The translations under genes were made by a program, and so were the position numbers. From Amoebidium appalachense (taxonomy: Eukaryota; Ichthyosporea), in contig CAVNZM010000011.1 of NCBI GenBank assembly GCA_963693365.1, positions 930,001 to 994,000 on the forward strand: a stretch of DNA of 64,000 bases, given 5' to 3'. Each line of letters starts with the position of its first letter. Within the stretch, counting starts at the first letter, position 1. Below, piece by piece: positions 22,257 through 34,900 of the stretch. Under the pieces are notes generated by a model that ran no database searches, was not told the DNA's origin, and saw only the letters and a list, made by a program, of their open reading frames with translations.

Positions 22257-24413
22257 GAACAAAACGGGATAAATATTCAAGTAAAAAGTAAATGGCCATA
22301 TCACATGAAGTGATTCGCCCTTCAGGTGTAGTGCTCTCCTCCATAAAAAAAAAAAAAAAAAAATGAAACAAAAAATCCCTATTCTACGAAAACACAAAAC
22401 GAATTTTTGTTCTTCGATAACCTGTAGTGCTAAAGTGGGGCCTCCCAGTCCCTCCTCTGCCAAAAAACAAAAAACATACGTGTAGTGAAAAGGTATCACT
22501 ACATCTGGTTTTTTCCCCCGTATCCCGTCCCCCCCCTCCCCCCACCCCCCCGAAACGTTTTTCACGTTCCGTGGAACAATCTTCGACCAACAAACACCAT
22601 CACTCTTAGGCTCTACCAAGACCCCCCCTGTCACTGTGTGTTTTTTCATAAACTTTCACTTTGCACCGGAGCCCCCCCTCCCCTCATACAGGGGAGACCT
22701 CTTGGCCCACTTGCCTGTGTTTTGCTGCAAACCGAGCAACAATGGAGCAACTCCCCGGCCCCCAGCCCCCCCCCCCCCCCCCCCCCCCCCCCCTTTTTCC
22801 CGGACCCCACAAGCAGATTCACAGATATAATTTCTCATATCAAACTTCTTGAGACCCCCTCCTCCCAAAAAACCAACCAACGACCGCCGAATCTACTGGC
22901 CATCCACTCACCCATGCAACTCAACAGCCACTAGTAAATAATGTGCACGCGCTATCACATTATGCCCCAACCCTTCAAAATGTGTATGGCATGTGCAACC
23001 CCCCCCCCCCCCCCCCCCCCCCTCCCCCCCCCCCCCCCCCAGGCTTTCTCCTTTTTCAAACTTTCATGGCTGAGTTTTACACGATGGAGGTGGTGCCCTC
23101 TCCACCCTCTCACTTTGTGTGTTTAACTTTGTTGAGCGAAATCATTACAAATGAGATCCCCCTCCCCCTCCCCCCCCCCCCCCCTTCCCCCCCCCTTACC
23201 CCCCCTCCCCCCCTCCCCCCCCCCCCCCCCCCGCGCCGAAAAAAAACAAGGGAAAAAAAAAGAAGGGGGGGGGGGGGGGGGGGGGGGAGAAGCGGGGGTT
23301 CACACCCCATCCGAGACCTTATCCTCCTCCCCCGTGTCCCCCCCCCTCCCCCCTCCCCCACCACCGCCACCTCCCCCCCCCCCCCAAAAAAAAGCAAAAA
23401 ACACCCCTGCATTTTTTGTTCAACGGAATTCTCTTTATCTCTCATGCTCCGCGGGCCACTCCTAATTACACGTTATTCACCGAAAACAACATGCTAATGG
23501 TTATGCTGGCCGACGTATGCGAGGGGAGTGCCAAAAATCCTGCCCTGAATTTGGGTTGTATTTGTCTTTTGCACTTTGTCTAAGTGGTGGATAGGAATAC
23601 GTCGGTCCACTCCCAGCCTATAAATATGCGGTGGGAGGTGGTATAAATGGGTGTTTTCAAGGCTTCCGATTATATCATTAATACTCGGATCACAACCAAT
23701 GCAGGAACCCATAAATTTAAAGAACACACAGGTCAGCCGAGGTGGTTTTTGATGCAAATCATGCATTCAATTTTCAGCCATACATATTGGCTATAGTTAT
23801 GCAAGACCCATGATCACACACCACAACTCAACACAATGTGAAGGTGGGGCGTGGTGTCATGTGCACCATTCCTATCCTGCACTGATACACACAAATTATC
23901 CCCCCTCCCTCACCATCCCCTCCCCCCCCCTCCCCCCCCCCTCCCCCCTCCCACTCCCCTCTTTTTCCTCCCCACCCCCCACCCCCCCCTCCCCCGGGCC
24001 CCGTTGTGCGTGGAGAAAGCCTCACCACTGCAGCAGCGGCCGGTGGCCATGGGTTCCATCGGATGCAATCAAGCCGGAGGGGACATTATCAAGAATGGTG
24101 GATTCTTGTTTGCTGGCCGAGGGGGGAGAGGGAGGGGGGGAGAAACGTGCATCATGTGTGGGTATGTGGTGTATGTGTGTGGTGGATGCACAGGCCACTG
24201 CCCAATGTAACAAAGCGGTGCATGGGCTGATGTCTGCATCGTATGTGCCTCTTAGAAGACCCATCTTGCAAGCCTTAGGTCAGCAGGGTTCCAGGCCCGG
24301 ACCCCCAGGGCCCTCCCGTTCCCCCCCCCCCCCCCCCCCCCCCCACCCCCCCCCCCCCCCCCTCCGGATCCCTCCCCCCCCCCCCCTCCCCCCCCCCCTC
24401 CCCCCCCCCCCCT
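21525..24413. other. Gene-poor spacer with poly-G/poly-C tracts
   Basis: Contains G-rich 21641-21712, C-rich 22140-22254, 22767-22793, 23000-23040, 23158-23232 and 24318-24362, interleaved with unique sequence. A putative exon near 24026-24112 on the - strand could not be joined to anything. No gene is supported. Confidence 0.5.
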
Positions 24414-24577
24414 CCTCTCCCCTCCTCCCCCCCTGTACCCCCACTGCCACCCGTGGCACCGTGGGCAACCCACCCAGCACTCGCGGACTGACCCATGGGT
24501 CCCAGTAGGGGTGAAGGTTATCGATTCCCCTAGCAATTCTATGCACACTACTGAACCCCCGTTCCCCCCTTTCCCCC
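24414..24577. repeat. Left copy of a 164-bp duplication flanking the LTR element
   Basis: Matches 28251-28416 with about one substitution (TCTATGC against TCCATGC) plus homopolymer length differences. The two copies bracket the LTR retrotransposon and are in direct orientation. Confidence 0.85.
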
Positions 24578-24616
24578 CTCCCTCCCTCCCCCCTCCGGAT
24601 CCCTCCCCTCCCCCCC

Positions 24617-25096
24617 TGTAAACAGTTGGACTAGTTAGGATAAGGCAGAGTACAACTGAATCAAAATAAAGACAGAGAACGGGTAGAAAGGCACACGCGG
24701 CCAGGTTGCTTTTACTATGGGCCGACTCAGTCTGTCTCAGACTTCACTGATGTGATCCCCGTACTGGGACGGCTTTCTTATATAGCCCCCAGGTTTCGGA
24801 TCAAGGCCCAGGATTGGTTCATCCGCGGCCAGCGCGGGTGGCAACATGCCATTCGTGATTCTGGTGCGGTCCGAGCCAGTCAGACCTTCGTCCTATTTAT
24901 GCAAACCTCTTATTGGTTCACTTCGTTTATGTGGTATGCAGCGGAAGAACCATATATGGTTCAATTCTTAGGTCAGAGTGAGTCCTATTGGTGCGGACAT
25001 AATATTTATGTGATATTCATGACAAAGCACGAATCGTGTGCTAGTAGATCACATTCTTTAGTAAACATGTACAGTTCATGTGTACAGTTGTTTACA
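24617..25096 (-). repeat. 3' LTR of the non-autonomous element
   Basis: 480 bp with terminal TGTAAAC...GTTTACA. Preceded on the - strand by the polypurine tract at 25107-25097. Confidence 0.85.
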
Positions 25097-27732
25097 CTCC
25101 CCCCCTTGTCGGGAGCCTGGTGGTGTCGTTAGACAAGCAAACCACCAGGCTGAGAGGCGATAAACAACCTTCAGCGAGAATTCTTGTGCGCCGACCTGCT
25201 GGGCAGAACAGAGCAAGGACGGTTGAATAGAGTTGTGCACGTCTATGAGCACTTCTTCATTTGCCAAAACGTAAATTCATGCAGCATTCTTCTGTGATTT
25301 CATTTTCGTGGCGAAGATTGTTGCAGAGTGTGTGCGAATTGTTCGCTTCGTCTCTGTGCTTGGCTTTTCTGTAGAAGTAGTATTTTTCTTTTGGGAATTT
25401 TTCCTTTTTAGGATACTCCCGCAGATTCGTTTTCAATTGCGAGTAATTTGGTTGTGTGGATGAATGATCATACCAAACATTCGATAATGAATATAACTCA
25501 AGGCTTAGGTCACTTCGTAGCTCAGGTAGTGGTGGATAGCTTCAAGGCTTAGCCGCTGCTCCTTATCCCGGTTCTACCTTAAGACTGTAAGGCGAGTCGC
25601 CATGGCCAGAAAAGCCACTTCTTTCATGAACAAATAGCACTTCTTTCCTTTCAGCTTTAACCCTGCATCATCGGAGCTGGGAAAAACATGAATAAAAATG
25701 CCCCAAGTGTTCTTCGTTGGGCGACATAAAGAAATATATCAGCCCGTCAGAATTCGAACCAGTAAAAACCCGGTTCATAATTCATAAGAAGAGGGTAGGC
25801 AAAGCAAACCTTCTTCAGAAAACACATGCTTCCATTCGTGAGCAGTTTTCGTATCCCATTTGCCAGCCATTTTCGTTGAGCAGGGGGATTCCAGGCATAA
25901 TACATTCTTCTGGAGGCTTGGCCTAAAAAGAAAAGTCGTCACAGTCGCCCTTTCTTTTGTAAGCAACTTCGTGAGCGCGCTTCGTGTTTTCATATCCTCC
26001 AGTGCAGGTCTGGATGGTGCCCCATCCTCTGCTTCATTTGTAGGTGGCCCTACTGTAGGTTCTGTTCGTTGTGTGGAATACCAAAACCATTCGTATTCGT
26101 GGAACTGCTTTGTGCTGTGCTTTCTTTCGTGTTGGTGTTCATGGAGTTACCCAATTCACACACCTACTACTTTCATACATCAGACGTAAGTAGCTGCCTG
26201 GGGAGTGTGTGGTTCGTGTTCCTGGCATTCTTCTGTTCCTTCGTGAGAAGAATATTCGTTTTAGCAGAGGTGCCCAATAAGGCAGCTTGTGGGGTTGTCT
26301 CCCGCATGTGCCCATTGGTGGGGTATGCACGTGCTAAATTGTTACAGTGTCATCATATTGCAAGGGAATAACATGGTCACCTCCGTACCAGGGCCTAGTA
26401 GGTACACATGATGGTCCGATGTGTTAGTCAACAACACCTTGCATTCGTATTCGTATTTGTCTTCCACGTCACTTTCTTCAGTAGTGAAGGAGGGTATTCG
26501 TAATTCGAAACTGAAAGGCTTCCAGCCAAAATACTGACACTGTATGATGGGGTTGTGAGGGAGCGGTGCCCATACCACATTCTTTTGTTCTGGTGGGGGT
26601 GTGCCGGCAGCTAGTGCAAGGCTTGACAGTGTAATTGGTATGTTACACCGTATTGCCACAGACGGGCATTCACCTTAAAATTCGTACCCAACACCTTCTT
26701 TGTTTTTCACATGCATGAACAAAAGTTCTGCATCGACTTTATTACATGCCTTTTGTGCACCAAGAGTGCAAATTCGTTAGGGCGTGGCACCAGGAAGGGC
26801 CGCCATACATGAGTCAGGCATATGTTCGTAATGTGTTTAGGCATGCCAGCATACATTCATGCGCATGTTGTGCATCCTGGGCGCTAAACTATGGGGCATG
26901 CTGTATTCGAGAACAGCAAGGGATTCGAAGCATGCATGCAACACTACTTTCATAAGATCTTAGGTCCTACATGCTATAGCAACAGCGACTATCTTCTTCG
27001 TTAAGTGCATTTGTGCTGAAAGTGGCCGTGCATCTGGCTTGCGAGTGTGGACGTGCATGCGGTGGCATGGACACGATGGCAGTGTGCAATAGGGCAATGC
27101 ACGCAAGGGCAACGGTTTTATTTTCTTCCTAACATAGAGGGGGCTGTGTGCATTGCAACCCAAGCAGTGTTGTGCATTCGTCCTTTCATTTTCGTATTTC
27201 CAGTTCATTTTGCTTTCGTTTTTCGTTTTTTGTCGTTTGATAACTTCGTTACTACGTTTTGTTTTCGTGTTGCATTCATTTCGTATTTCCTCTATGCAAT
27301 CGTTTGTCGTTAATTCTTTATTTCATTGCGTATTCGTGATGGTTCGTTTTTCGTTGGTTCATTGCTTCGTTAGCAATTCTTTATTCGTTTGTTCGTGTAT
27401 TCGTTGTTTCGTTGTGTATTCGTTTTTCTTCACATTTTTGATGTGTCGTAGCAAAAGAAGTTTTACATGCTTTCAATTCTTTCCGTGTAGGTGGGCTGGC
27501 CACTTCAAACTTGTAGGTGTATATATTCTAAGCCGGACAAGGAAAGATGTGCCTATCATCGGGGTAAAAAGGATTGTGATCGGCCATGGGAGATTCTTGA
27601 GCTGATTGAAAGATGTGAGATTCTTGAACTGATTGAAAGATGTGAGATTCGAAGGATGCGAGATTCTTGAACTGCGCGGTCGCCAATGTAAACAGTTGGC
27701 AATGTAAAACAGTGTCCTGCCGCGGTCGCCAA

Positions 27733-28211
27733 TGTAAACAGTTGGACTAGTTAGGATAAGGCAGAGTACAACTGAATCAAAATAAAGACAGAGAACGGGT
27801 AGAAAGGCACACGCGGCCAGGTTGCTTTTACTATGGGCCGACTCAGTCTGTCTCAGACTTCACTGATGTGATCCCCGTACTGGGACGGCTTCTTATATAG
27901 CCCCCAGGTTTCGGATCAAGGCCCAGGATTGGTTCATCCGCGGCCAGCGCGGGTGGCAACATGCCATTCGTGATTCTGGTGCGGTCCGAGCCAGTCAGAC
28001 CTTCGTCCTATTTATGCAAACCTCTTATTGGTTCACTTCGTTTATGTGGTATGCAGCGGAAGAACCATATATGGTTCAATTCTTAGGTCAGAGTGAGTCC
28101 TATTGGTGCGGACATAATATTTATGTGATATTGATGACAAAGCACGAATCGTGTGCTAGTAGATCACATTCTTTAGTAAACATGTACAGTTCATGTGTAC
28201 AGTTGTTTACA
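27733..28211 (-). repeat. 5' LTR of the non-autonomous element
   Basis: 479 bp, about 99.6 percent identical to the other LTR by eye. The primer-binding site follows on the - strand after a 1-base spacer. Confidence 0.85.
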
Positions 28212-28250
28212 CCCCCCCCCCCCCCCCCCCCTCCCCCCCCCCCCCCCCCC

Positions 28251-28416
28251 CCTCTCCCCTCCTCCCCCCCTGTACCCCCACTGCCACCCGTGGCACCGTG
28301 GGCAACCCACCCAGCACTCGCGGACTGACCCATGGGTCCCAGTAGGGGTGAAGGTTATCGATTCCCCTAGCAATTCCATGCACACTACTGAACCCCCGTT
28401 CCCCCCTTTCCCCCCC
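28251..28416. repeat. Right copy of the 164-bp flank duplication
   Basis: Direct repeat of 24414-24577, lying outside the 5' LTR and separated from it by about 40 bases of poly-C. Confidence 0.85.
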
Positions 28417-28569
28417 TCCCCCCCCCCAGCCTCTCCCCCCGCAGTTTTCCAATAAGCAGAATAAGAATCCGAAAAGTTGCTGTGCACGTGGGATTGGGGT
28501 TGAGGAAGGTCGTTTGTGACGAAGCGGTGGGGGAGGGCAGGGCGGGACGGCGGAGGGGAAGGTGTAGGG

Positions 28570-28600
<31 letters not shown>

Positions 28601-29071
28601 GGGGGGGGGGTTTGAATGCGGAACACGGTACGAAGTACGCATACACGAAGGACACATGCAAAGGCAAACATTCAAGTATGCAACATCAGCCATGCGCACA
28701 GTATGCGTCATAAGCAGAGCCCGTCCTCAGGGAGGGCCCAAGTGGGGGGGGGGGGGGGGGGGGGGGCATACAGCACAACTAAACGAGCAACAAATGTTAT
28801 GCCTCAACGGTATCCTATTCCCCTTTGACAGATCCCGGAGGCGGGGAGTTAGAGAGAGCGGCAGCGGCGGCGGAAGGGGGGAGGGGGAGGGAAGGGGGGG
28901 GGGGGTGGGGGGGGGGGACGGCCGTAGCCTGACACACTTTCAGGCGAGCGTTTGCTCAACCGTTTTGCAATTGAGTATGTGAACTCCTACACGAGGGTGC
29001 AATATTTTTAAATAATTTCTGAAACACTGCAAGAGGCCATCTTTAGCTCGGCAGCCCCCAACCCGCCTTCT

Positions 29072-29102
<31 letters not shown>

Positions 29103-31996
29103 GGCAAAATTTTAAAATTATCTTTTAGCTACTGTTTGACCGTTTTTATGAATTCCCCCTTGCAATTGCAATGCTATGCACTATGGGCACATTGTGTGTT
29201 ATCAAGTAAGAAGCATATAAGCTTATGGTACTGTAACCGTAACCTTGGCGCAGAAGCACCGAGAAAATGCACTAAACATAGTATGTCTATAAGAGAATTT
29301 TGTGGCGTTGTTAGCTGTCAATAAGTGATTGTTGTGGTGTTGGCAGCTAAGTCAGGTACAGTATACGCTCGGAGTGTGTGGGACCAGCTGCATGGGGTTG
29401 ACTGATTGGTTTACGGGGCCACAGACACTGCGGCACACCAGAGGAGTGGGCACAAAAACTTACGATGTGCTGACTGGTGGGCTGGGCACAGGGCGGCATG
29501 TGCCACAGGGTGTTTCCCAAACACATACATATGTATGGGCATATGGCATACAACTACTAGTAACTGTCACGGTTTCGTTTCTGCTTTTTCTTTCCTTCAG
29601 TTTGTCGTTTTCTTTTCCCTTCCTTTCTTAGGTTCTTCTTTCGTTCGTTCTTTCCTTCCCTTTTTTACACCGACTTAAAAAACTCTTCATCTTCTACGTG
29701 TCGTGCCAGGAGTGGCCACCTGCCATGGAACATGCACTGGCTACAAGTAAAATAAGGTGGAGGGTGAAAGCAGGACAGCCTGGCCCCCACGCACTATGTC
29801 AGTGCTGGGGTCCTGAACTTCCTTCTGCTTACTCCCGAACTCTGCACATGAGCCACCACATCTGGCACAGTTTTCTAAACTGGAGATCATGGCTGTTGGT
29901 ACGTGTGCAGCTTGCTCGGGAAAAACAGTGATTGGTTTTGGTGTGCGTAGAGCCACGGGGGAAAAATTTATTGCTGAGCACGTGTGTCACGGTGTGCGGA
30001 AATGGAAAGAGATCTACAAGTACATCTGCAGCACAACAGTGTGGTCCACTTAGGCGTGTGATTGCTACGACCTCTGTATGTGTGCAACTGGGCCTATTGG
30101 TGTGATGTGGAGGTGGCTGTGTGCGCGTATGTGCTTGTGTGTTTTGTGTGTGCACGTGTGTGTATCATAACCTTGCTTTGCCAACGGTGTGTATGTGCGT
30201 GTGAAGGTGTGTTCGAATTAAGTCACTGTAATGAGACTTGGGTGACTAGATTGACCATGGTCTGCACTGCAATAATGAGACTTGGGTGACTAGATTGACC
30301 ATGGTCTGCACGCTACACGATGAGTATGGTGAATAAAAAAATTCATCTTGATTTCTCTCTTTTTGTTTCTCCCAGACTGCCACAAGCCTATTTGCCAGCT
30401 TGCAGCCTGCAGTGTTGAAGGGCCTGTAGCATGGCGGAATGATTGGCGTAGCAACAACGACGCGCTCAGATGTCGAGTCTTGCAAGGTTTAGCATGTAAA
30501 GATAGAACAGGAATGAACCAGGGGAAAATGGGCAGGCTAAAACTGAACACGATTGAACTAAAGAAAAGTTCGTTATATTAATATATATATATATATCAAG
30601 CCGCTTGGAGCGGGCCCACAGTGGCCCCCACTTGAACACTTCCACAGCTGCACACAGGTTGTTACACTTGGAGTGGGGCCCACAAGTTCACAACTTTGCA
30701 CAAGTAAACAACGCACCTTCGGCGCCTGAGATGTTGTTTGGACGCGGAGCCAATGGGATAGCCACAATACATTTTTGCCTGCTATAGGGAACCAATCAAT
30801 TGTACAACTAGGGAAAGAATGTCCATTTACCCGCCTCTAGCAAAGCTCTCCTATTGAACCGTGGATAAACCAATCCGATCACAGACTGACACCTTCGAAC
30901 GGCATCGAAATGGAACAGCCCAGTAGCAGCGTGCGTGGATGTCACACTGGTTTTGAAGTTGCGCAGAGCGTGAAATACATCATAAAACATACATATTTGC
31001 ATGCTTATGTATCTCTGCAGCTTGCGTTTTCTGTCATTCTTATATGTGGTCCATGCCATCACGGTGTCAACTGGCGGTAAATCCCATACATCAATGGCGT
31101 CACTAGCTATCATGTCGCGAGTAAGCCGCAGTCAGCTCCATTGAGCGTATGCGCATTAGCTCAAACCGAGCAATGAAAAGGTGGGTTTGTGTAAGAAATA
31201 ATAATACTAATGAATATAAAATGTTGTCACTCCTGATAACATATATTACCTAGCATATGCATGGTACATATGTGGAAGCCTTTGGAAGCGCTTGGGCGTC
31301 ATTAACTGTCACATTTGGGGTTTCTTGGACTGCCTTGATTGGAAGACTGTACTGCCCAATCGCTGTGAACCCAGTAGCTGCAAAGATAGTCAATTACACC
31401 TTGTACTAGATATGAGTCATTCAATTTTGACATTTATTTGTGTAGCTACAAATATACTGTATATTTGAGTAAATAAGTAGAACTTTTGTTGGCTCCGCCT
31501 TCACCTTTACGCCCAACGACATATCTGGGGTAGCCCGATCTGGCCTCTAACCATTGGTTCATGATCATGCAAATAAAGGGTTATACTCACCTTTTCGCCA
31601 ATCGGAGGAGATTTACTGAAAATCGATTGGATGCCAACTTTGTTCGTGGGCCCAATCCGTGCTGTAGAATTTCCCTAAGTGCGGATTATATAACTCGGAT
31701 AATTATGCTTTTGGCTTCAGTTGTTTCAGCGTGGGTGCGAGCTTGAGTCACATTGAATTTATCTTGCAGGCGTAGGCCCCTGCCTTCGCACACATACACC
31801 CTCACACTTGCATATGGTGATTCATTTACGTCGTACACACCACTTAGCACGCAGCCACTATCCATAGCTGCAATAGTAACCTAATGCAGGAACTGTAAAG
31901 CACACACACCAACATTTCCTACTGCTAGCAGCAGCATATCTGTCGCACAAAACATTGATAGCGTGTGAGGACCAGCAGGGCGTCGTGGGTTGCAGG
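28417..31996. other. Spacer upstream of the tyrosinase gene
   Basis: Poly-G runs (28583-28611, 28745-28767), poly-C near 29077-29102, a 44-bp-period tandem duplication at 30229-30311, a short (TA)n at 30580-30597, and unique sequence. A TATA-like TTATATAA at 31686-31693 lies about 300 bases before the tyrosinase ATG and may belong to its promoter. No other exon is seen. Confidence 0.5.
30229..30311. repeat. Two-copy tandem repeat, period 44 bp
   Basis: The block beginning TAATGAGACTTGGGTGACTA recurs after 44 bases and matches until TCTGCAC. Confidence 0.85.
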
Positions 31997-34900
31997 ATGG
32001 CGGCAGCCAAAGCCCTCGCCATCGTTGCTGCATGTGTGAGCCTTCACACCGTGAAAGGTACGTCGTATGTGCTGTATGTGCAGGCTATTGCTGGCTGCTC
32101 ATGCTCTGGAAATGGTTTAGCTTGTGCCACATTCCCGAATTTGCAAGTGGGCACGTTCGAGCATATTTTGAACCGTGCACAGATGTCTGCGTGTTGTTGG
32201 CACGTGTCTCTGTATGTTAGCTGTATTGCTGATGTGTGATTGTGTTGTTTGGCGTAGGGGGGTTTTTGTGCGAGTTTTGCTCGAATTCGTGACTGAGGGG
32301 GTGTTTGTGCACCAACTCGTGACGAAACGTTGTGACCGAACGTTGTGACCGAACACTAGTAATGTGTATCTACATTACTAGTGTTCGGTCACAACGTTTC
32401 GTCTAGTATCCTCTTGCTTTCCCTTATTGTACACGAAACATTTGAAACACTCCGACTGTATGGTTTCTCATTTTCATGCACGCTCTCATCAGGCGAGGAC
32501 CAAAATCTGTAGGTCTAGTATCCTCTTGCTTTCCCTTATTGTACACGAAACATTTGAAACACTCCGACTGTACGGTTTCTCATTTTCATGCACGCTCTCA
32601 TCAGGCGAGGAAGCACAACACCGTGAGGCCCGTCAGGGGCTTGCCCTTGGGCGGCAACGCGAGTATGTGGTGCAGTGTGCCCCCAATTATGTGTACTGGG
32701 AGGGCTGGGGCTGTGTATACCAGCCACCCCCGGTGCCCGCGCCAGTTCCAGTGCCACCACCGCCAAAACCCGTGCCCGTGCCAGTAACCCCTACCCCTGC
32801 GCCGGCCACGAGTGCCAGCATCTACTCGTCAGGCAGAGAGACGCCGATTGTGTGTGGGCGTGGGTACAGGCTCAACACGGCCACGCTGCGCTGTGTGGAT
32901 GTCAATGAGTGCCGCACGGCCGGGCTTGACAAGTGCAGCAAGAATGGGCACTGCTACAACACATTGGGCTCCTTTTACTGTCGCTGCAAGGCCGGCTACC
33001 GCGGCAACGGCCTGAGGTGTATCGAGGACAAGGGCAGTGATTCGTCCTCCACCGTAGTCCCCCCACCCACCAGCAGCATCATTGTCCCCACCACCATTAT
33101 TCCGCCCCCTCCTCCCACCACTGTTCGACCACCACCAACCACCACCACCACCACTACGGCCCCTACCATAGCGCCACAACCAAGTCCCACTGGCTGCCCT
33201 GTCGGGTTTATCCAGGCATGGTGGAGCACGGACGGTGCGTGCCTCAACATCAACGAGTGCCTGGGCACCACCAACCGCTGCAGTGTGCAGGCCACGTGCG
33301 AAGACACCCTCGGCAGCTACACGTGCACGTGCAAGAGCGGGTGGACAGGCGATGGTGTGAACTGCAACTTCATTCCCATCCCTGTTACGACTACACGTCC
33401 CCCTCCTCCACCAACCACCGTCTCTCCCCGTCCTCCCACCACCACCACCACGACCAGAACCACCACTACCGTTCCCCCACCTCCTCCCACGACCACCGTT
33501 CCTCCACCTCCTCCCACCACCACCGTCCCACCTCCTCCTCCCACCACCACTGTTCCTCCTCCCCCTCCCACTACCACCGTCCCTCCTCCCCGTCCCACTA
33601 CCACCGTCCCACCTCCCCCTCCCACTACCACCATCCCACCCCCTCCTCCTACGACCACTGTTCCTCCTCCTTCCACTACCACTGTTCCTCCCCCTCCCAC
33701 TACCACCCCTCCCACTACCACTGTTCCTCCTCCCCCTCCCACTACCACTGTTCCACCTCCCCCTCCCACTACCACTGTTCCTCCTCCCCCTCCCACTACC
33801 ACTGTCCCACCTCCTCCCACGACCACTGTCCCACCTCCTCCCACGACCACTGTCCCACCACCTCCTCCCACGACCACTGTTCCACCTCCTCCTCCCACCA
33901 CCACCGTCCCACCACCTCCTCCCACCACCACTGTTCCTCCTCCCACGACCACTGTTCCCCCTCCTCCTCCCACTACCACGGTCCCACCTCCCACGACCAC
34001 CGTCCCACCTCCTCCTCCCACCACCACTGTTCCTCCTCCCACGACCACGGTTCCACCTCCCACTACTACCGTCCCACCTCCACCTCCCACAACGGTCGTC
34101 CCTCCTCCTTCCCCTACCACTACCACCACCACCACCACATCTGTCCCGACACCCGTGCCCACTACCACTACTACCACCACCACCACCACATCTGTCCCGA
34201 CACCCGTGCCCACTACCACCACCCAAGCCACGGTCACCACATCTGTCCCGACACCCGTGCCCACTACCACCACCCAAGCCACGGTCACCACATCTGTCCC
34301 GACACCCGTGCCCACTACCACCACCCAAGCCACGGTCACGATCGATTCCCTCGACTCCATGGACCCCTGCTACAAGCTGAAGGACGACCAGGGTCGCCGT
34401 GTGCGTCGTGAGTGGCGTGAGTTGACAGATGTGCAGCGGCAGAATTATCTGAGTGCCGTGAAGGAGCTCGTGCGCCGGGGGCAGTACCGCAACTACCTGC
34501 CCAAGCACGAGGCCGACATCACGGACCCGTTCGGCCACGCCTCCAACGCCTTCCTGCACTGGCACCGCTACTTCATCTGGCTGTTCGAGGAGCAGCTGCG
34601 CTCCCTCGGCGGCAACTACAGGTACTCACCCTGGCCCCATACTGCTCTGCTCATGTGCCTGCATGGTCTCCCTGTGCAACTCTAGAAAAACTTCAAATGA
34701 AAATCAACACAGAAATGAAACAGAAATGAAAATCAACACAGAAATCAAGAACGATTAAGCACATGCCTGTCACAGAATTCAAGAACTAAGCACATGCCTG
34801 TTGTGTAGGGTGAGACTATAAGCACCCACACATCATGTATGCTAACACCCACCCCCTGCAGCTGCATCACGCTGCCCTATTGGGACTGGACCATGGACCT

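Larger units (their letters stand above)
24617..28211 (-). mobile_element. Non-autonomous LTR retrotransposon
   Basis: Two near-identical LTRs (24617-25096 and 27733-28211; one indel and one substitution noticed) start TGTAAAC and end GTTTACA. The element reads on the - strand: the LTR has a TATA-like CTATATAAG, a primer-binding site TGGCGACCGCGGCAGGAC (27731-27714) starts 1 base inside the 5' LTR, and a polypurine tract AAGGGGGGGAG (25107-25097) abuts the 3' LTR. Both outer flanks are CCCCC, a possible 5-bp target duplication in poly-C. The 2.6 kb interior has only short frames (the longest about 150 codons), and I recognise no gag, protease, reverse transcriptase or integrase. It is therefore likely mobilised in trans or decayed inside, although the LTRs are young. 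Confidence 0.85.

Noticed and set aside
24026-24112. Possible coding exon on the - strand
   Set aside because: Open frame with a good donor, but its phase does not match the candidate piece at 24439-24530, and neither resembles a known family.
24439-24535. Protein-like frames in the duplicated flank (WDPWVSPRVLGG)
   Set aside because: More than one frame is open in this GC-rich piece, and no partner exon was found.
33317-34565. Long open frames antisense or shifted to the tyrosinase stalk
   Set aside because: They are by-products of the CCT/ACC repeat; the sense frame carries EGF and copper-domain motifs.
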